64,000 nucleotides of DNA from Amblyomma americanum (GCF_052857255.1 NC_135504.1:137008929-137072928), one strand, 5' to 3'; positions 40,745-54,570 are shown, numbered from the stretch's first letter. Notes: generated from the letters alone by a model not told the origin. Translations and numbers: made by a program.

Positions 40745-42993
40745 AAGCAAGCCCAGTGAAACTTATAGACGAGCTACAGCTATGACCTCAACGAAATCAT
40801 GCCTACACGAACGAACCAGCATCTCATTCGCCGGATAATTCAGTTGACTTGAAGAACCGACCATAGACACATGTTGCAATTCATCGTTTTCGTAGCACAG
40901 GTTCGGTGGCCGAATGGGCTCATCACCAGCACGGAAGCACATGCTCCATAGTAAGGCGGTTTATCAGCGATGGCGGAAAGTAGCTGCTTTTTCCAGGGAA
41001 TACATGCCCCTGCACTAAGATGAAGCAAGCCCAGTGAACCCTATAGACGAGCAACCGCTATGACCTAAGCGAAATCATGCCTACACGAACATACAACCAG
41101 CATCTCATTCGCCGGATAATTCAGTGGACTTGGTGACACCGACCATAGACACATGTTGCAGTTCTTCGTTTTTTTAGCACAGGTTCTGTGGCCGACTGGG
41201 CTCATCACCAGGAAAGAAGCACATGTTCCACAGTAAGGCGGTTTATCAGCGATGGCTCGAAAACAGCTGCTTTTTCCAGGAAATACATGCCCCTTCACTA
41301 AGTTGAAGCAAGCCCAGTGAACCGTTATAGACGAGCTACAGGTATGACCTCAGTGAAATCATACCTACACGAATATACAACCAGCATCTCATTCGCTGGA
41401 TAATTCAGTGGACTTGGTGGCACCGACCATAGACACATGTTGCAATTCATCGTTTTTGTAGCACAGGTTCGGTGGCCGAATGGGCTCATCACCAGCACGG
41501 AAGCACATGCTCTATAGTAAGGCGGTTTATCAGCGATAGCGGCAAAGCAGCTGCTTTTTCCAGGAAATACATGCCCCTGTACTAAGGTGAAACAAGCCCA
41601 GTGAATCGTTATAGAAGAGCTACAGCAATGACCTCACCGAAATCATGCCTACACGAGCATACAACCGGCATCTCATTCGCCGGATAATTCAGTTGACTTG
41701 GCAACGACCATAGACACATGTTGCAAGTCTTCGTTTTTGTAGCACACGTTATATGGCCGACTAGGCTCATCACCAGCACGGAAGCACATGCTCCATAGTA
41801 AGGTGCTTTATCAGCGATGGCGGCAAAGCAGCTGCTTTCTCCAGGGAATACATGCCCCTGCACTAAAATGAAGCAAGCCCATTGAACCTTATAGACGAGC
41901 TACAGCTACGACCTCAGCGAAATCATGCCTAGACGAACATACAACCAGCATCTCATTCGCCGGGTAATTCAGTGGACTTGGTGGCACTGACCATAGAAAC
42001 ATGTTGCAATTCTTCGTTCTTGTAGCACAGGTTCTGTGGCCGACTAGGCTCATCACCAGCCCGGACGCACTTGCTCCATAGGAAGGCGGTTTATCAGCGA
42101 TGGCGGCAAAGCAGCTGTTTTTCCAATGAATACATGCCCCTAAACTAAGATGAAGCAAGCCCAGTGAACCGTTATAGACGAGCTACAGCCATGACCTCGG
42201 CGAAAGCATGCCTACACGATTATACAACCAGCATCTCATTCGCCGGATAAATCAGTGGCCTTTGTTGCACCGACCATAGACACAAGTTGCAATTCGTCGT
42301 TTTTGTAGCACAGGCTCTGTGGCCGACTGGGCTCATCACCAGCACGGAAGAACATTCTCCATAGTAAGGCGGTTTATGAGCGATGGTGGCAAAGCAGCTG
42401 CATTTTCCAGGGAAAACATGCCCCTGCACTAAGATGAAGCAAGCCCAGTGAAACTTATAGACGAGCTACAGCTATGACCTCAACGAAATCATGCCTACAC
42501 GAACGAACCAGCATCTCATTCGCCGAATAATTCAGTGGACTTGGTGACACCGACCATAGACACATGTTGCAGTTCTTCGTTTTTTTAGCACAGGTTCTGT
42601 GGCCGACTGGGCTCATCACCAGGAAAGAAGCACATGTTCCATAGTAAGGCGGTTTATCAGCGATGGCTCCAAAACAGCTGCTTTTTCCAGGAAATACATG
42701 CCCCTTCACTAAGTTGAAGCAAGCCCAGTGAACCGTTATAGACGAGCTACAGGTATGACCTCAGTGAAATCATACCTACACGAATATACAACCAGCATCT
42801 CATTCGCTGGATAATTCAGTGGACTTGGTGGCACCGACCATAGACACATGTTGCAATTCATCGTTTTTGTAGCACAGGTTCGGTGGCCGAATGGGCTCAT
42901 CACCAGCACGGAAGCACATGCTCCATAGTAAGGCGGTTTATCAGCGATGGTGGATAAGCAGCTGCTTTTTCCAGGGAATACATGCTCCTGCAC
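40745..42993. repeat. Five- and six-monomer duplication with a chimeric unit
   Basis: Bases from about 42540 on match 41120 on at offset 1411 (five monomers), for example caggtatgacctcagtgaaa at 41339 and 42750. The left part of the same 42455 monomer, with acttatagacgagc and the 3-bp deletion cgaacgaaccagc, matches 40741-40830 at offset 1692 (six monomers). The 42455 monomer is thus a join of two earlier neighbours, with the switch near the cattcgcc stretch at about 42520. Confidence 0.75.
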
Positions 42994-43009
42994 TAAGTTG
43001 AAGCAAGCC

Positions 43010-43570
43010 CAGTGAACCGTTATAGAAGAGCTACAGCTATGACCTCAGCGAATTCATGCCTACACGAACATACAACCCGCATCTCATTCGCCGGATAATT
43101 CAGTTGACCTGGCACCGACCATAGACACATGTTGCAAGTCTTCGTTTTTGTAGCACAGGTTATGTGGCCGACTAGTCTCATCACCAGCACGGAAGCACAT
43201 GTCCCTTAGGGAGGCGGTGCATCAGCGATGGCGGCAAAGCAGCTGCTTTTTCCAATGAATACATGCCCCAACACTAAGATGAAGCAAGCCCAGTGAACCG
43301 TTATAGACGAGCTACAGCTATGACCTCAGCAAAATCATGCCTACACGAGCATACAACCAGCATCTCATTCACCGGATAATTCAGTGGACTTGGTAGCACC
43401 GACCATAGAAACATGTTGCAATTCTTCGTTTTTGTAGCACAGGTTCTGTGGCCGACTGGGCTCATCACCAGCACGGACGCACATGCTCCTTAGTAAGGCG
43501 GTTTATCAGCGATGGCGGCAATGCAGCTGTTTTTTCCAGGAAATACATGACCCTTCACTAAGATGAAGCA
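43010..43570. repeat. Two-monomer block also found 19 kb away
   Basis: Matches 62150-62710 at offset 19139. Shared unusual features are ttgacctggcaccgacc, cccttagggaggcggtg, acatgccccaacactaag, catgctccttagtaagg and caatgcagctgttttttcc. Similarity stops at both ends inside the inter-monomer linker. Confidence 0.8.
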
Positions 43571-44096
43571 AGCACAGTGTACCGTTATAGACGAGCTAAA
43601 TCTGTGACCTCAGCGAAATCATGCCTACACGAGCATACAAACAGCATCCCATTCCCCGGATAATTCAATGGACTTGGTGGCACCGACCTTACACATATGT
43701 TGAAATTATTCGTTTTTGTAGCCCAATTTCTGTGGCCGACTAGGCTCATCGCCAGTACGGACGCACATGCTCCATAGGAAGGCGGTTAATCGGCGGTGGC
43801 GGCAAAACGGGAGATTCTTCTTTGGAATAGATGCCCCTGCACTAAGACGAAGCAAGCCCAGTGAATCGTTATAGACGAGCTATCGCTGTGACCTCAGCGA
43901 ATTCATACCCACACGAACATGCAATCAGAATCCCATTCCCCGGATAATTCAGTGGACTTGGCGCCACCGACCAGAGACACATGTTGCAATTCTTTGTTTT
44001 TGTAGCAGAGAGTCAGTGGGCGACTGGGCTCATCACCAGCAGGGAAGCACATGTCCCATAAGGAGGTGGTTTACCTGCGATAGCGACAAAGCAGCT

Positions 44097-45515
44097 GCTT
44101 TTTCCAGGGAATACATGCCCCTGCACTAAGATGAAGCAAGCGCAGTGAACCGTTATAGACGAGCTACAGTTATGACCTCAGCGAAATCATGCCTACACGA
44201 ACATACAACCAGCATCTCATTCGCCGGATAATTCAGTGGACTTGGTGGCACCGACCATAGACACATGTTGCAATTCTTCGTTTTTGTAGCAAAGGTTCTG
44301 TGGCCGACTGGGATCATCACCAGGACACAAGCACATGCTCCATAGTAAGGCGGTTTATCAGCGATGGCGGCAAATCAGCTGCTTTTTCTAGAGAATGCAT
44401 GCCCCTGCACTAAAATGAAACAAGCCCAGTGAAACTTTATAGACGAGCTACAGCTATGGCCTCAGCGAAATCATGCCTACACGAACATACAACCAGCATC
44501 TAATTCGCCGGATAATTCAGTGGACTTGGTGGCACCGACCATAGAAACATGTTGGAATTCTTCGTTTTTGTAGCACGGTTCTGTGGCCGACTGGGCTCAT
44601 CACCAGCAGGGAAGCACATGCCACATAGGAAGGCGGTTTATCAGCGATGGCGGCAAAGCAGCTGTTTTTCCAATGAATACATGCCCCTACACTAAGATGA
44701 AGCAAGCCCAGTGAACCGTTATAGACGAGCTACAGCTATGACCTCGGCGAAATCATGCCTACACGAACATACAACCAGCATCTCATTCGCCGGATAATTC
44801 AGTTGACTTGAAGAACCGACCATAGACACATGTTGCAATTCTTCGTTTTTGTAGCACATGTTCTGTAACCGACTGAGCTCATCTCCAGCACGGAAGCACA
44901 TGCTCCATAGTAAGGCGGTGTATAACAGATGGCGGCAAAGCAGCTCTTTTTCCAGGGAATACATGCCCCTGCACTAAGATGAAGCAAGCGCAGTGAACCG
45001 TTATAGACGAGCTACAGCTATGACCTCAGCGAAATCAGGCCTACACGAACATACAACCAGCATCCCATTCTCCGGATAATTCAGTTGACTTGATAGAACC
45101 GACCATAGACATAAGTTGCAATTCTTCGTTTTTGTAGCGCAGGTTCTGTCGTCGATTTGTCTCATCACCAGCACGGGCGCACATGCTCCATAGTAAGGCG
45201 GTTTACCTGCGATAGCGACAAAGCAGCTGCTTTTTCCAGGGAATACATGCCCCTGCACTAAAATGAATCAAGCCCAGTGAACCTTATAGATGAGCTACAG
45301 CTATGACCTCGGCGAAATCATGCCTACACGAACATACAACCAGCATCTCATTCGCCGGATAATTCAGTGGACTTGGTGGCACCGACCATATAGACACATG
45401 TTGCAATTCTTCGTTTTTGTAGCAGAGGTTCTGTGGCCAACTGAGCTCATCACCAGCACGGACGCACATGCTCCATAGTAAGGCGGTTTGTCAGCGATGG
45501 CGGCAAAGCAGCTGC
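44097..45515. repeat. Five-monomer block, first copy (offset 3116)
   Basis: Near-identical to 47213-48631 at a constant offset of 3116 bp (44517 and 47633; 44719 and 47835; 45001 and 48117; 45284 and 48400). One difference seen is tagatgagct at about 45287 against tagacgagct at about 48403. It contains the ttgaagaaccgacc and ttgatagaaccgacc subtypes and a monomer with a shortened gtagcacggttctg. Confidence 0.86.
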
Positions 45516-47212
45516 TTTTTCCAGGAAATACTCGCCCCTGCACAAAGACGAAGGAAGCCCAGTGAACCGTTATAGACGAGCTACAGCTTTGACCTCCGCG
45601 AAATCATGCATTCACAAACATGCAACCGGCAACACATTCGCACGAAAATTCAGTGGACTTGGTGGCACCGACCATAAACACATGTTGCAATTCTTCGTTT
45701 TTGTAGCACAGGTTCTGTGGCCGTCTGGGCTCATCACCAGGACGGAAGCACATGCTACATAGTAAGGCGGTTTATCAGCGATGGCGGCAAAGCAGCTGCT
45801 TTTTCAAGGAAATACATGCCCCTGCACTAAGATGAAGCAAGCCCAGTGAACCGTTATAGACGAGCTACAGCTATGACCTCAGCGAAATCATGCCTACACG
45901 AACATACAGCCAGCATCTCACTCGCCGGATAATTCAGTGGACTTGGTGGCACCGACCATAGACACATGTTGGAATTCTTCGTTTTTATAGCACAGGTTCT
46001 GTGGCCGACTGGGCTGATCACCAGCCGGGAAGCACATGCCCCATAGGAAGGCGGTTTATCAGCGATGGCGGCAAAGCAGGTGTTTTTCCAATGCACACAT
46101 GCCCCTACACTAAGATGAAGCAAGCCCAGTGAACCGTTATAGACGAGCTACAGCTATGACCTCGGCGAAATCATGCCTACACGAACATAAAACCAGCATC
46201 TCATTCGCCGGATAATTCAGTTGACCTGAAGAACCGACCATAGACACATGTTGCAATTCATCGTTTTTGTAGCACATGTTCTGTATCCGACTGAGCTCAT
46301 CTCCAGCACGGAAGCACATGCTCCATAGTAAGGCGGTGTATCACAGATGGCGGCAAAGCAGCTCTTTTTCCTGGGAATACATGCCCCTGCACTAAGATGA
46401 AGCAAGCGCAGTGAACCGTTATAGACGAGCTACAGCTATGACCTCAGCGAAATCATGCCTACACGAACATACAACCAGCATCCCATTCTCCGGATAATTC
46501 AGTTGACTTGATAGAACCGACCATAGACATAAGTTGCAATTCTTCGTTTTTGTAGCGCAGGTTCTGTGGTCGACTTGTCTAATCACCAGCACGGACGCAC
46601 ATGCTCCATATTAAGGCGGTTTATCGGTGGTGGCGGCAAAACGGGAGATTCTTCTTTGGAATAGATGCCCCTGCACTAAGACGAAGCAAGCCCAGTGAAT
46701 CGTTATAGACGAGCTATCGCTGTGACCTCAGCGAAATCATACCCACACGAACATGCAATCAGAATCCCATTCCCCGGATAATTCAGTGGACTTGGTGCCA
46801 CCGACCAGAGACACAAGTTGCAATTCTTCTTTTTTGTAGCACAGGTTCTGAGTCCGACTGGGCTCATCACCAGCACGGAAGCACATTATCCATTGTAAGG
46901 CGGTTTATCAGCGATGGCGGCACACCAGCTGCTTTTTTCAGGGAATACATGCCCCTGCACTAAGATGAAGCAAGCCCAGTGAACCTTATAGACGAGCTAA
47001 AGCTATGACCTCAGCGAAATCATGCCTACACGAACATACAACCAGGATCTCATTCGCCGGATAATTCAGTTGACTTGAAGAACCGACCATAGACACATGT
47101 TGCAATTCTTCGTTTTTGTAGCACAGGTTCTGTATGCGACTGAGCTCATCTCCAGCACGGAAGCACATGCTCCATAGTAAGGCGGTTTATCACAAATGGC
47201 GGCAAAGCAGCT

Positions 47213-48631
47213 CCTTTTTCCAGGGAATACATGCCCCTGCACTAAGATGAAGCAAGCGCAGTGAACCGTTATAGACGAGCTACAGTTATGACCTCAGCGA
47301 AATCATGCCTACACGAACATACAACCAGCATCTCATTCGCCGGATAATTCAGTGGACTTGGTGGCACCGACCATAGACACATGTTGCAATTCTTCGTTTT
47401 TGTAGCAAAGGTTCTGTGGCCGACTGGGATCATCACCAGGACACAAGCACATGCTCCATAGTAAGGCGGTTTATCAGCGATGGCGGCAAATCAGCTGCTT
47501 TTTCTAGAGAATGCATGCCCCTGCACTAAAATGAAACAAGCCCAGTGAAACTTTATAGACGAGCTACAGCTATGGCCTCAGCGAAATCATGCCTACACGA
47601 ACATACAACCAGCATCTAATTCGCCGGATAATTCAGTGGACTTGGTGGCACCGACCATAGAAACATGTTGGAATTCTTCGTTTTTGTAGCACGGTTCTGT
47701 GGCCGACTGGGCTCATCACCAGCAGGGAAGCACATGCCACATAGGAAGGCGGTTTATCAGCGATGGCGGCAAAGCAGCTGTTTTTCCAATGAATACATGC
47801 CCCTACACTAAGATGAAGCAAGCCCAGTGAACCGTTATAGACGAGCTACAGCTATGACCTCGGCGAAATCATGCCTACACGAACATACAACCAGCATCTC
47901 ATTCGCCGGATAATTCAGTTGACTTGAAGAACCGACCATAGACACATGTTGCAATTCTTCGTTTTTGTAGCACATGTTCTGTAACCGACTGAGCTCATCT
48001 CCAGCACGGAAGCACATGCTCCATAGTAAGGCGGTGTATAACAGATGGCGGCAAAGCAGCTCTTTTTCCAGGGAATACATGCCCCTGCACTAAGATGAAG
48101 CAAGCGCAGTGAACCGTTATAGACGAGCTACAGCTATGACCTCAGCGAAATCAGGCCTACACGAACATACAACCAGCATCCCATTCTCCGGATAATTCAG
48201 TTGACTTGATAGAACCGACCATAGACATAAGTTGCAATTCTTCGTTTTTGTAGCGCAGGTTCTGTCGTCGATTTGTCTCATCACCAGCACGGGCGCACAT
48301 GCTCCATAGTAAGGCGGTTTACCTGCGATAGCGACAAAGCAGCTGCTTTTTCCAGGGAATACATGCCCCTGCACTAAAATGAATCAAGCCCAGTGAACCT
48401 TATAGACGAGCTACAGCTATGACCTCGGCGAAATCATGCCTACACGAACATACAACCAGCATCTCATTCGCCGGATAATTCAGTGGACTTGGTGGCACCG
48501 ACCATATAGACACATGTTGCAATTCTTCGTTTTTGTAGCAGAGGTTCTGTGGCCAACTGAGCTCATCACCAGCACGGACGCACATGCTCCATAGTAAGGC
48601 GGTTTGTCAGCGATGGCGGCAAAGCAGCTGC
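47213..48631. repeat. Five-monomer block, second copy (offset 3116)
   Basis: Second copy of 44097-45515. The start of the block is present again, in diverged form, from about 48965 to 49320 (gttctgtggccgactgggatc with ccaggacacaagc), so a third partial copy begins there and is cut at about 49330-49400. Confidence 0.86.
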
Positions 48632-49533
48632 TTTTTTCAGGAAATACACGCCCCGCACAAAGACGAAGCAAGCCCAGTGAACCGTTATAGACGAGCTACA
48701 GCTGTGACCTCCTCGAAATCATGCATTCACAAACATACAATCAGCATCCCATTCTCCGGATAATTCAGTTGACTTGATGGAACCGACCATAGGCACATGT
48801 TGCAATTCTTCGTTTCTGTAGCGCAGGTTCTGAGGCCGACTGGGCTCATCACCAGCCCGGAAGCACATTCTCCATTGTAAGGCGGTTTATCAGCGATGGC
48901 GGCACAGCAGCTGCTTTTTTCAGGGAATACATGCCCCTGCACTAAGATGAAGCAAGCCCAGTGAACCTTATAGACGAGCTACAGCTATGACCTCAGCGAA
49001 ATCATGCCTACACGAACATACAACCAGCATCTCATTCGCCGGATAATTCACTGGACTTGGTGGCACCGACCATAGACACATGTTGCAATTCTTCGTTTTT
49101 GTAGCAAAGGTTCTGTGGCCGACTGGGATCATCACCAGGACACAAGCACATGCTCCATAGTAAGGCGGTTTATCAGCGATGGCGGCAAATCAGCTGCTTT
49201 TTCTAGAGAATGCATGCCCCTGCACTAAAATGAAACAAGCCCAGTGAAACTTTATAGACGAGCTACAGCTATGGCCTCAGCGAAATCATGCCTACACGAA
49301 CATACAACCAGCATCTAATTCGCCGGATAATTCATTGGACTTGGTGGCACCGACCATAGACACATGTTGCAATTCTTCGTTTTTGTCGTACAGGTAATGT
49401 GGCCGACTGGCTCATCTCCAGCACGGAAGCACATGCTCCATAGTAAGGCGGTGTATAACAGATGGCTGCAAAGCAGCTCTTTTTCCAGGGAATACATGCC
49501 CCTGCACTAAGATGAAGCAAGCGCAGTGAACCG

Positions 49534-50085
49534 TTATAGACGAGCTACAGCTATGACCTCGGCGAAATCAGGCCTACACGAACATACAACCAGCACCCCA
49601 TTCTCCGGATAATTCAGTTGACTTGATAGAACCGACCATAGACATAAGTTGCAATTCTTCGTTTTTGTAGCGCAGGTTCTGTCGTCGATTTGTCTCATCA
49701 CCAGCACGGAGGCACATGCTCCATAGTAAGGCGGTTTATCGGTGGTGGCGGCAAAACGGGAGATTCTTCTTTGGAATAGATGCCCCTGCACTAAGACGAA
49801 GCAAGCCCAGTGAATCGTTATAGACGAGCTATCGCTTTGACCTCAGCGAAATCATACCCACAAGAACATGCAACCAGAATCCCATTCCCCGGATAATTCA
49901 GTGGACTTGGTGCCACCGACCAGAGAAACAAGTTGCAATTCTTTGTTTTTGTAGCAGAGGTTCATGGGCGACTGGGCTCATCACCAGCAGGGAAGCACAT
50001 GTCCCATAGGGAGGCGGTTTACCTGCGATAGCGACAAAGCAGCTGCTTTTTCCAATGAATGCATGCCCCTGCACTAAGATGAAGC
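49534..50085. repeat. Two-monomer block, first copy (offset 4244)
   Basis: Matches 53778-54325 at offset 4244. Shared marks are cgtcgatttgtctcatc, aaaacgggagattcttct and ccaccgaccagaga, followed by the gcgatagcgacaaagc end. The match ends in the linker at gatgaagcaagcc. The second copy then continues like 50930-51175 instead. Confidence 0.78.
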
Positions 50086-52063
50086 AAGCCAAGTGTACCG
50101 TTATAGACGAGCTACATCTGTGACCTCCGCGAAATCCTGCATTCACAAACATACAACCAGCATCCCATCCCTGGATAATTCAGTTGACTTGATGGAACCG
50201 ACCATAGAAACATGTTGCAATTCCTCGTTTTTGTAGCGGAGGTTCTGTGGTCGACTGGGCTCATCACCAGCACAGAAACACATGCCCCATAGGAAGGCGG
50301 TTTATCAGCGATGGCGGCAAAGCAGCTGTTTTTCCAATGAACACATGCCCGTACACTAAGATGAAGCAAGCCCAGTGAACCGTTATAGACGAGCTACAGC
50401 TATGAATTCGGCGAAATCATGCCTACACGAACATACAACCAGCATCTCATTCGCCGGATAATTCAGTTGACCTGAAGAACCGACCATAGACACATGTTGC
50501 AATTCTTCGTTTTTGTAGCACATTTTCTGTATCCGACTGAGCTCATCTCCAGCACGGCAGCACATGCTCCATAGTAAGACGGTGTATCACAGATGGCGGC
50601 AAAGCAGCTCTTTTTCCAGGGAATACATGCCCCTGCACTAAGATGAAGCAAGCGAAGTGAACCGTTATAGACGAGCTACAGCTATGACCTCAGCGAAATC
50701 ATGCCTACACGAACATAAAACCAGCATCCCATTCTCCGGATAATTCAGTTGACTTGATAGAACCGACCAAAGACATAAGTTGCAATTCTTCGTTTTTGTA
50801 GCAGAGATTCAGTGGGCGACTGGGCTCATCACCAGCAGGGAAGCACATGTCCCATAGGGAGGTGGTTTACCTGCGATAGCGACAAAGCAGCTGCTTTTTC
50901 CAATGAATGCATGCCCCTGCACTAAGATGAAGCAAGCCCAGTGAACCGTTATAGACAAGCTACAGCTATGACCTCAGCAAAATCATGCCTACACGAGCAT
51001 ACAACCAGCATCTCATTCGCCGGATAAATCAGTGGCCTTGGTTGCACCGACCATAGACACATGTTGCAATTCTTCGTTTTTTGTAGCACAGGTTCTGTGG
51101 CCGACTGGGCTCATCACCAGCACAGAAACACATGCTCCATAGTAAGGCGGTTTATCAGCAAAGGCGGCAAAGCAGCTGCTTTTTCTAGGGAATACATGCC
51201 CCTGCACTAAAATGAATCAAGCCCAGTGAACCTTATAGACGAGCTACAGGTATGACCACGGCGAAATCATGCCTACACGAACATACAACCAGCATCTCAT
51301 TCGCCGGATAATTTAGTGGACTTGGTGGCACCAACCATATAGACACATGTTGCAATTCTTCGTTTTTGTAGCAGAGGTTCTGTGGCCAACTGGGCTCATC
51401 ACCAGCACGGACGCACATGCTCCATAGTAAGGCGGATTATCAGCGATGGCGGCAAAGCAGCTGTTTTTTCCAGGAAATACATGACCCTTCACTAAGATGA
51501 AGCAAGCCCAGTGTACCGTTATAGACGAGCTAAATTTGTGACCTCAGCAAAATCTTGCCTACACGACCATACAAACAGCATTCCATTCCCCGGATATTTA
51601 AATGGACTTGGTGGCACCGACCTTACACATATGATGAGATTATTCGTTTTTGTAGCCCAATTTCTGTGGCCGACTGGGCTCATCACCAGCACGGACGCAC
51701 ATGCTCCATAGGAAGGCGGTTTATCGGCGGTGGCGGCAAACCGGCTGATTTTTCCAGGGAAATACTCGCCCCTGCACAAAGACGAAGCAAGCCCAGTGAA
51801 CCGTTATAGACGAGCTACAGCTTTGACCTCCGCGAAATCATGCATTCACAAACATACAACCGGCAACACATTCGCACGAAAATTCAGTGGACTTGGTGGC
51901 ACCGACCATAGACGTATGTTGCAATTCTTCGTTTTTGTAGCACAGGTTCTGTGGCCGTCTAGGCTCATCACCAGCAGGGAAGCACATGCCCCATAGGAAG
52001 GCGGTTCATCAGCGATGGCGGCAAAGCAGCTGCTTTTTCCAATGAATACATGCCCCTACACTA

Positions 52064-52621
52064 AAATTAAGCAAGCCCAGTGAACCGTTATAGCTAGAGC
52101 TATGACCTCGGCGAAAGCATGCCTACACGAACATACAGCCAGCATCTCACTCGCCGGATAATTCAGTGGACTTGGTGGCACCGACCATAGACACATGTTG
52201 CAATTCTTCGTTTTTGTAGCACACGTTCTGTGGCCGACTGGGCTCATCACCAGCAGGGAAACACATGCCCCATAGGAAGGCGGTTTATCAGCGATGGCGG
52301 CAAAGCAGCTGCTTTTTCCAATGAATACATGCCCCTACACTAAAATTAAGCAAGCCCAGTGAACCGTTATAGCTAGAGCTATGACCTCGGCGAAAGCATG
52401 CCTACACGAACATACAGCCAGCATCTCACTCGCCGGATAATTCAGTGGACTTGGTGGCACCGACCATAGACACATGTTGCAATTCTTCGTTTTTGTAGCA
52501 CACGTTCTGTGGCCGACTGGGCTCATCACCAGCAGGGAAACACATGCCCCATAGGAAGGCGGTTTATCAGCGATGGCGGCAAAGCAGCTGCTTTTTTCAG
52601 GGAATACATGCCCCTGCACTA
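52064..52621. repeat. Adjacent pair of 279-bp monomers
   Basis: Two neighbouring units (about 52064-52342 and 52343-52621) are almost identical and share a 5-bp deletion, reading ttatagctagagctatg where other monomers have the longer ttatagacgagctacagct form. The period is therefore 279 bp, a multiple of three, so the minus-strand frame reads through the linker (residues ending ITVHWACLILV). This looks like a very recent single-monomer duplication. Confidence 0.82.
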
Positions 52622-53777
52622 AGATGAAGCAAGCCCAGTGAACCGTTATAGACGAGCTACAGCTATGACCTCAGCGAAATCATGCCTACACGAACATACA
52701 ACCAGCATCTCATTCGCCGGATAATTCAGTGGACTTGGTGGCACCGACCATAGACACATGTTGCAATTCTTCGTTTTTGTAGCAAAGGTTCTGTGGCCGA
52801 CTGGGATCATCACCAGTACGGAAACACATGCTCCATAGTAAGGCGGTTTGTCAGCGATGGCGGCAAAGCAGCTGCTTTTTTCAGGAAATACACGCCCCGC
52901 ACAAAGACGAAGCAAGCCCAGTGAACCGTTATAGACGAGCTACAGCTGTGACCTCCTCGAAATCATGCATTCACAAACATACAACCAGCATCCCATTCCC
53001 TGGATTATTCAGTTGACTTGATGGAACCGACCATAGGCACATGTTGCAATTCTTCGTTTTTGTAGCGCAGGTTCTGTGGTCGACAGGGCTCATCACCCGC
53101 ACGGACGCACAGGCTCCATAGTAAGGCGGTTTATCTGTGGTGGCGGCAAAACGAGAGATTCTTCTATGGAAAAGATGCCCCTGCACTATGATGAAGCAAG
53201 CCCAGTGAACCGTTAAAGACGAGCTACAGCTTTGACCTCCGCGAAATCATGCATTCACAAACATGCAACCGGCAACACATTCGCACGAAAATTCAGTGGA
53301 CTTGGTGGCACCGACCTTAGACACATGTTGCAATTCTTCGTTTTTGTAGCACAGGTTCTGTGGCCGACTGGGCTCATCACCAGCAGGTAAGCACATGCCC
53401 CATAGGAAGGCGGTTTATCAGCGATGGCGGCAAAGCAGCTGTTTTTCCAATTAATACATGCCCCTACACTAAGATGAAGCAAGCCCAGTGAACCGTTATA
53501 GACGAGCTACAGCTATGACCTCGGCGAAATCATGCCTACACGAACATACAACCAGCATCTCATTCGCCGGATAAATCAGTTGACTTGAAGAACCGACCAT
53601 AGACACATGTCGCAATTCTTCATTTTTGTAGCACATGTTCTGTATCCGACTGAGCTCATCTCCAGCACGGAAGCACATGCTCCATAGTAAGGCGGTGCAT
53701 AACAGATGGCGGCAAAGCAGCTCTTTTTACAGGGAATACATGCCCCTGCACTAAGATGAAGCAAGCGCAGTGAACCG

Positions 53778-54325
53778 TTATAGACGAGCTACAGCTATGA
53801 CCTCAGCGAAATCATGCCTACACGAACATACAACCAGCATCCCATTCTCCGGATAACTCAGTTGACTTGATAGAACCGACCATAGACATAAGTTGCAATT
53901 CTTCGTTTCTGTAGCGCAGGTTCTGTCGTCGATTTGTCTCATCACCAGCACGGACGCACATGCTCCATAGTAAGGCGGTTTATCGGTGGTGGCGGCAAAA
54001 CGGGAGATTCTTCTTTGGAATAGATGCCCCTGCACTAAGACGAAGCAATCCCAGTGAATCGTTATAGACGAGCTATCGCTGTGACCTCAGCGAAATCATA
54101 CCCACAAGAACATGCAACCAGAATCCCATTCCCCGGATAATTCAGTGGACTTGGTGCCACCGACCAGAGACACAAGTTGCAATTCTTTGTTTTTGTAGCA
54201 GAGGTTCAGTGGGCGACTGGGCTCGTCACCAGCAGGGAAGCACATGTCCCATAGGGAGGCGGTTTACCTGCGATAGCGACAAAGCAGCTGCTTTTTCCAA
54301 TGAATGCATGCCCCTGCACTAAGAT
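53778..54325. repeat. Two-monomer block, second copy (offset 4244)
   Basis: Copy of 49534-50085. It is followed by a monomer like 50930-51175, which is interrupted at 54570 by the 400-bp insertion. Confidence 0.78.
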
Positions 54326-54570
54326 GAAGCAAGCCCAGTGAACCGTTATAGACGAGCTACAGCTATGACCTCAGCAAAATCATGCCTACACGAGCACACA
54401 ACCAGCATCTCATTCGCCGGATAAATCAGTGGCCTTGGTTGCACCGACCATAGACACATGTTGCAATTCTTCGTTTTTTGTAGCACAGGTTCTGTGGCCG
54501 ACTGGGCTCATCACCAGCACAGAAACACATGCTCCATAGTAAGGCGGTTTATCAGCAATGGCGGCAAAGC

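Larger units (their letters stand above)
1..54570. repeat. 284-bp tandem satellite array, left and main block
   Basis: An unbroken head-to-tail array. Each monomer has the same landmarks in the same order: gttatagacgagctacagc, cattcgccggataattcag, gacacatgttgcaattctt, tcgtttttgtagcacaggt, gtggccgactgggctcatc, aaggcggtttatcagcgat, ggcaaagcagctgcttt, catgcccctgcactaagat. The usual period is 284 bp (for example equivalent points at 21187, 21471 and 21755), with 279-285 bp variants caused by small indels. I saw no monomer in reverse orientation and no clear sub-period inside the monomer. Copies differ by scattered substitutions that define recurring subtypes. No gene, RNA gene or regulatory site can be supported here. 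The satellite family is not one I recognise by name. A centromeric, pericentromeric or other heterochromatic location is inference from the organisation alone. Confidence 0.97.
40745..54570. repeat. Diverged flank of the satellite array
   Basis: From about 40745 the monomers still align end to end but are more diverged and more varied in length. New subtypes appear: cgaacgaaccagc (3-bp deletion), ttgaagaaccgacc, ttgatagaaccgacc, caacacattcgcacgaaaa, and the aaaacgggagattcttct end with atagatgcccctgc. Long exact-offset blocks of 4-6 kb are absent and duplicated blocks are about 0.5-1.5 kb. Many minus-strand frames are broken. This is the usual look of an older, less homogenised edge of a satellite, though the change is judged by eye. 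Confidence 0.78.
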
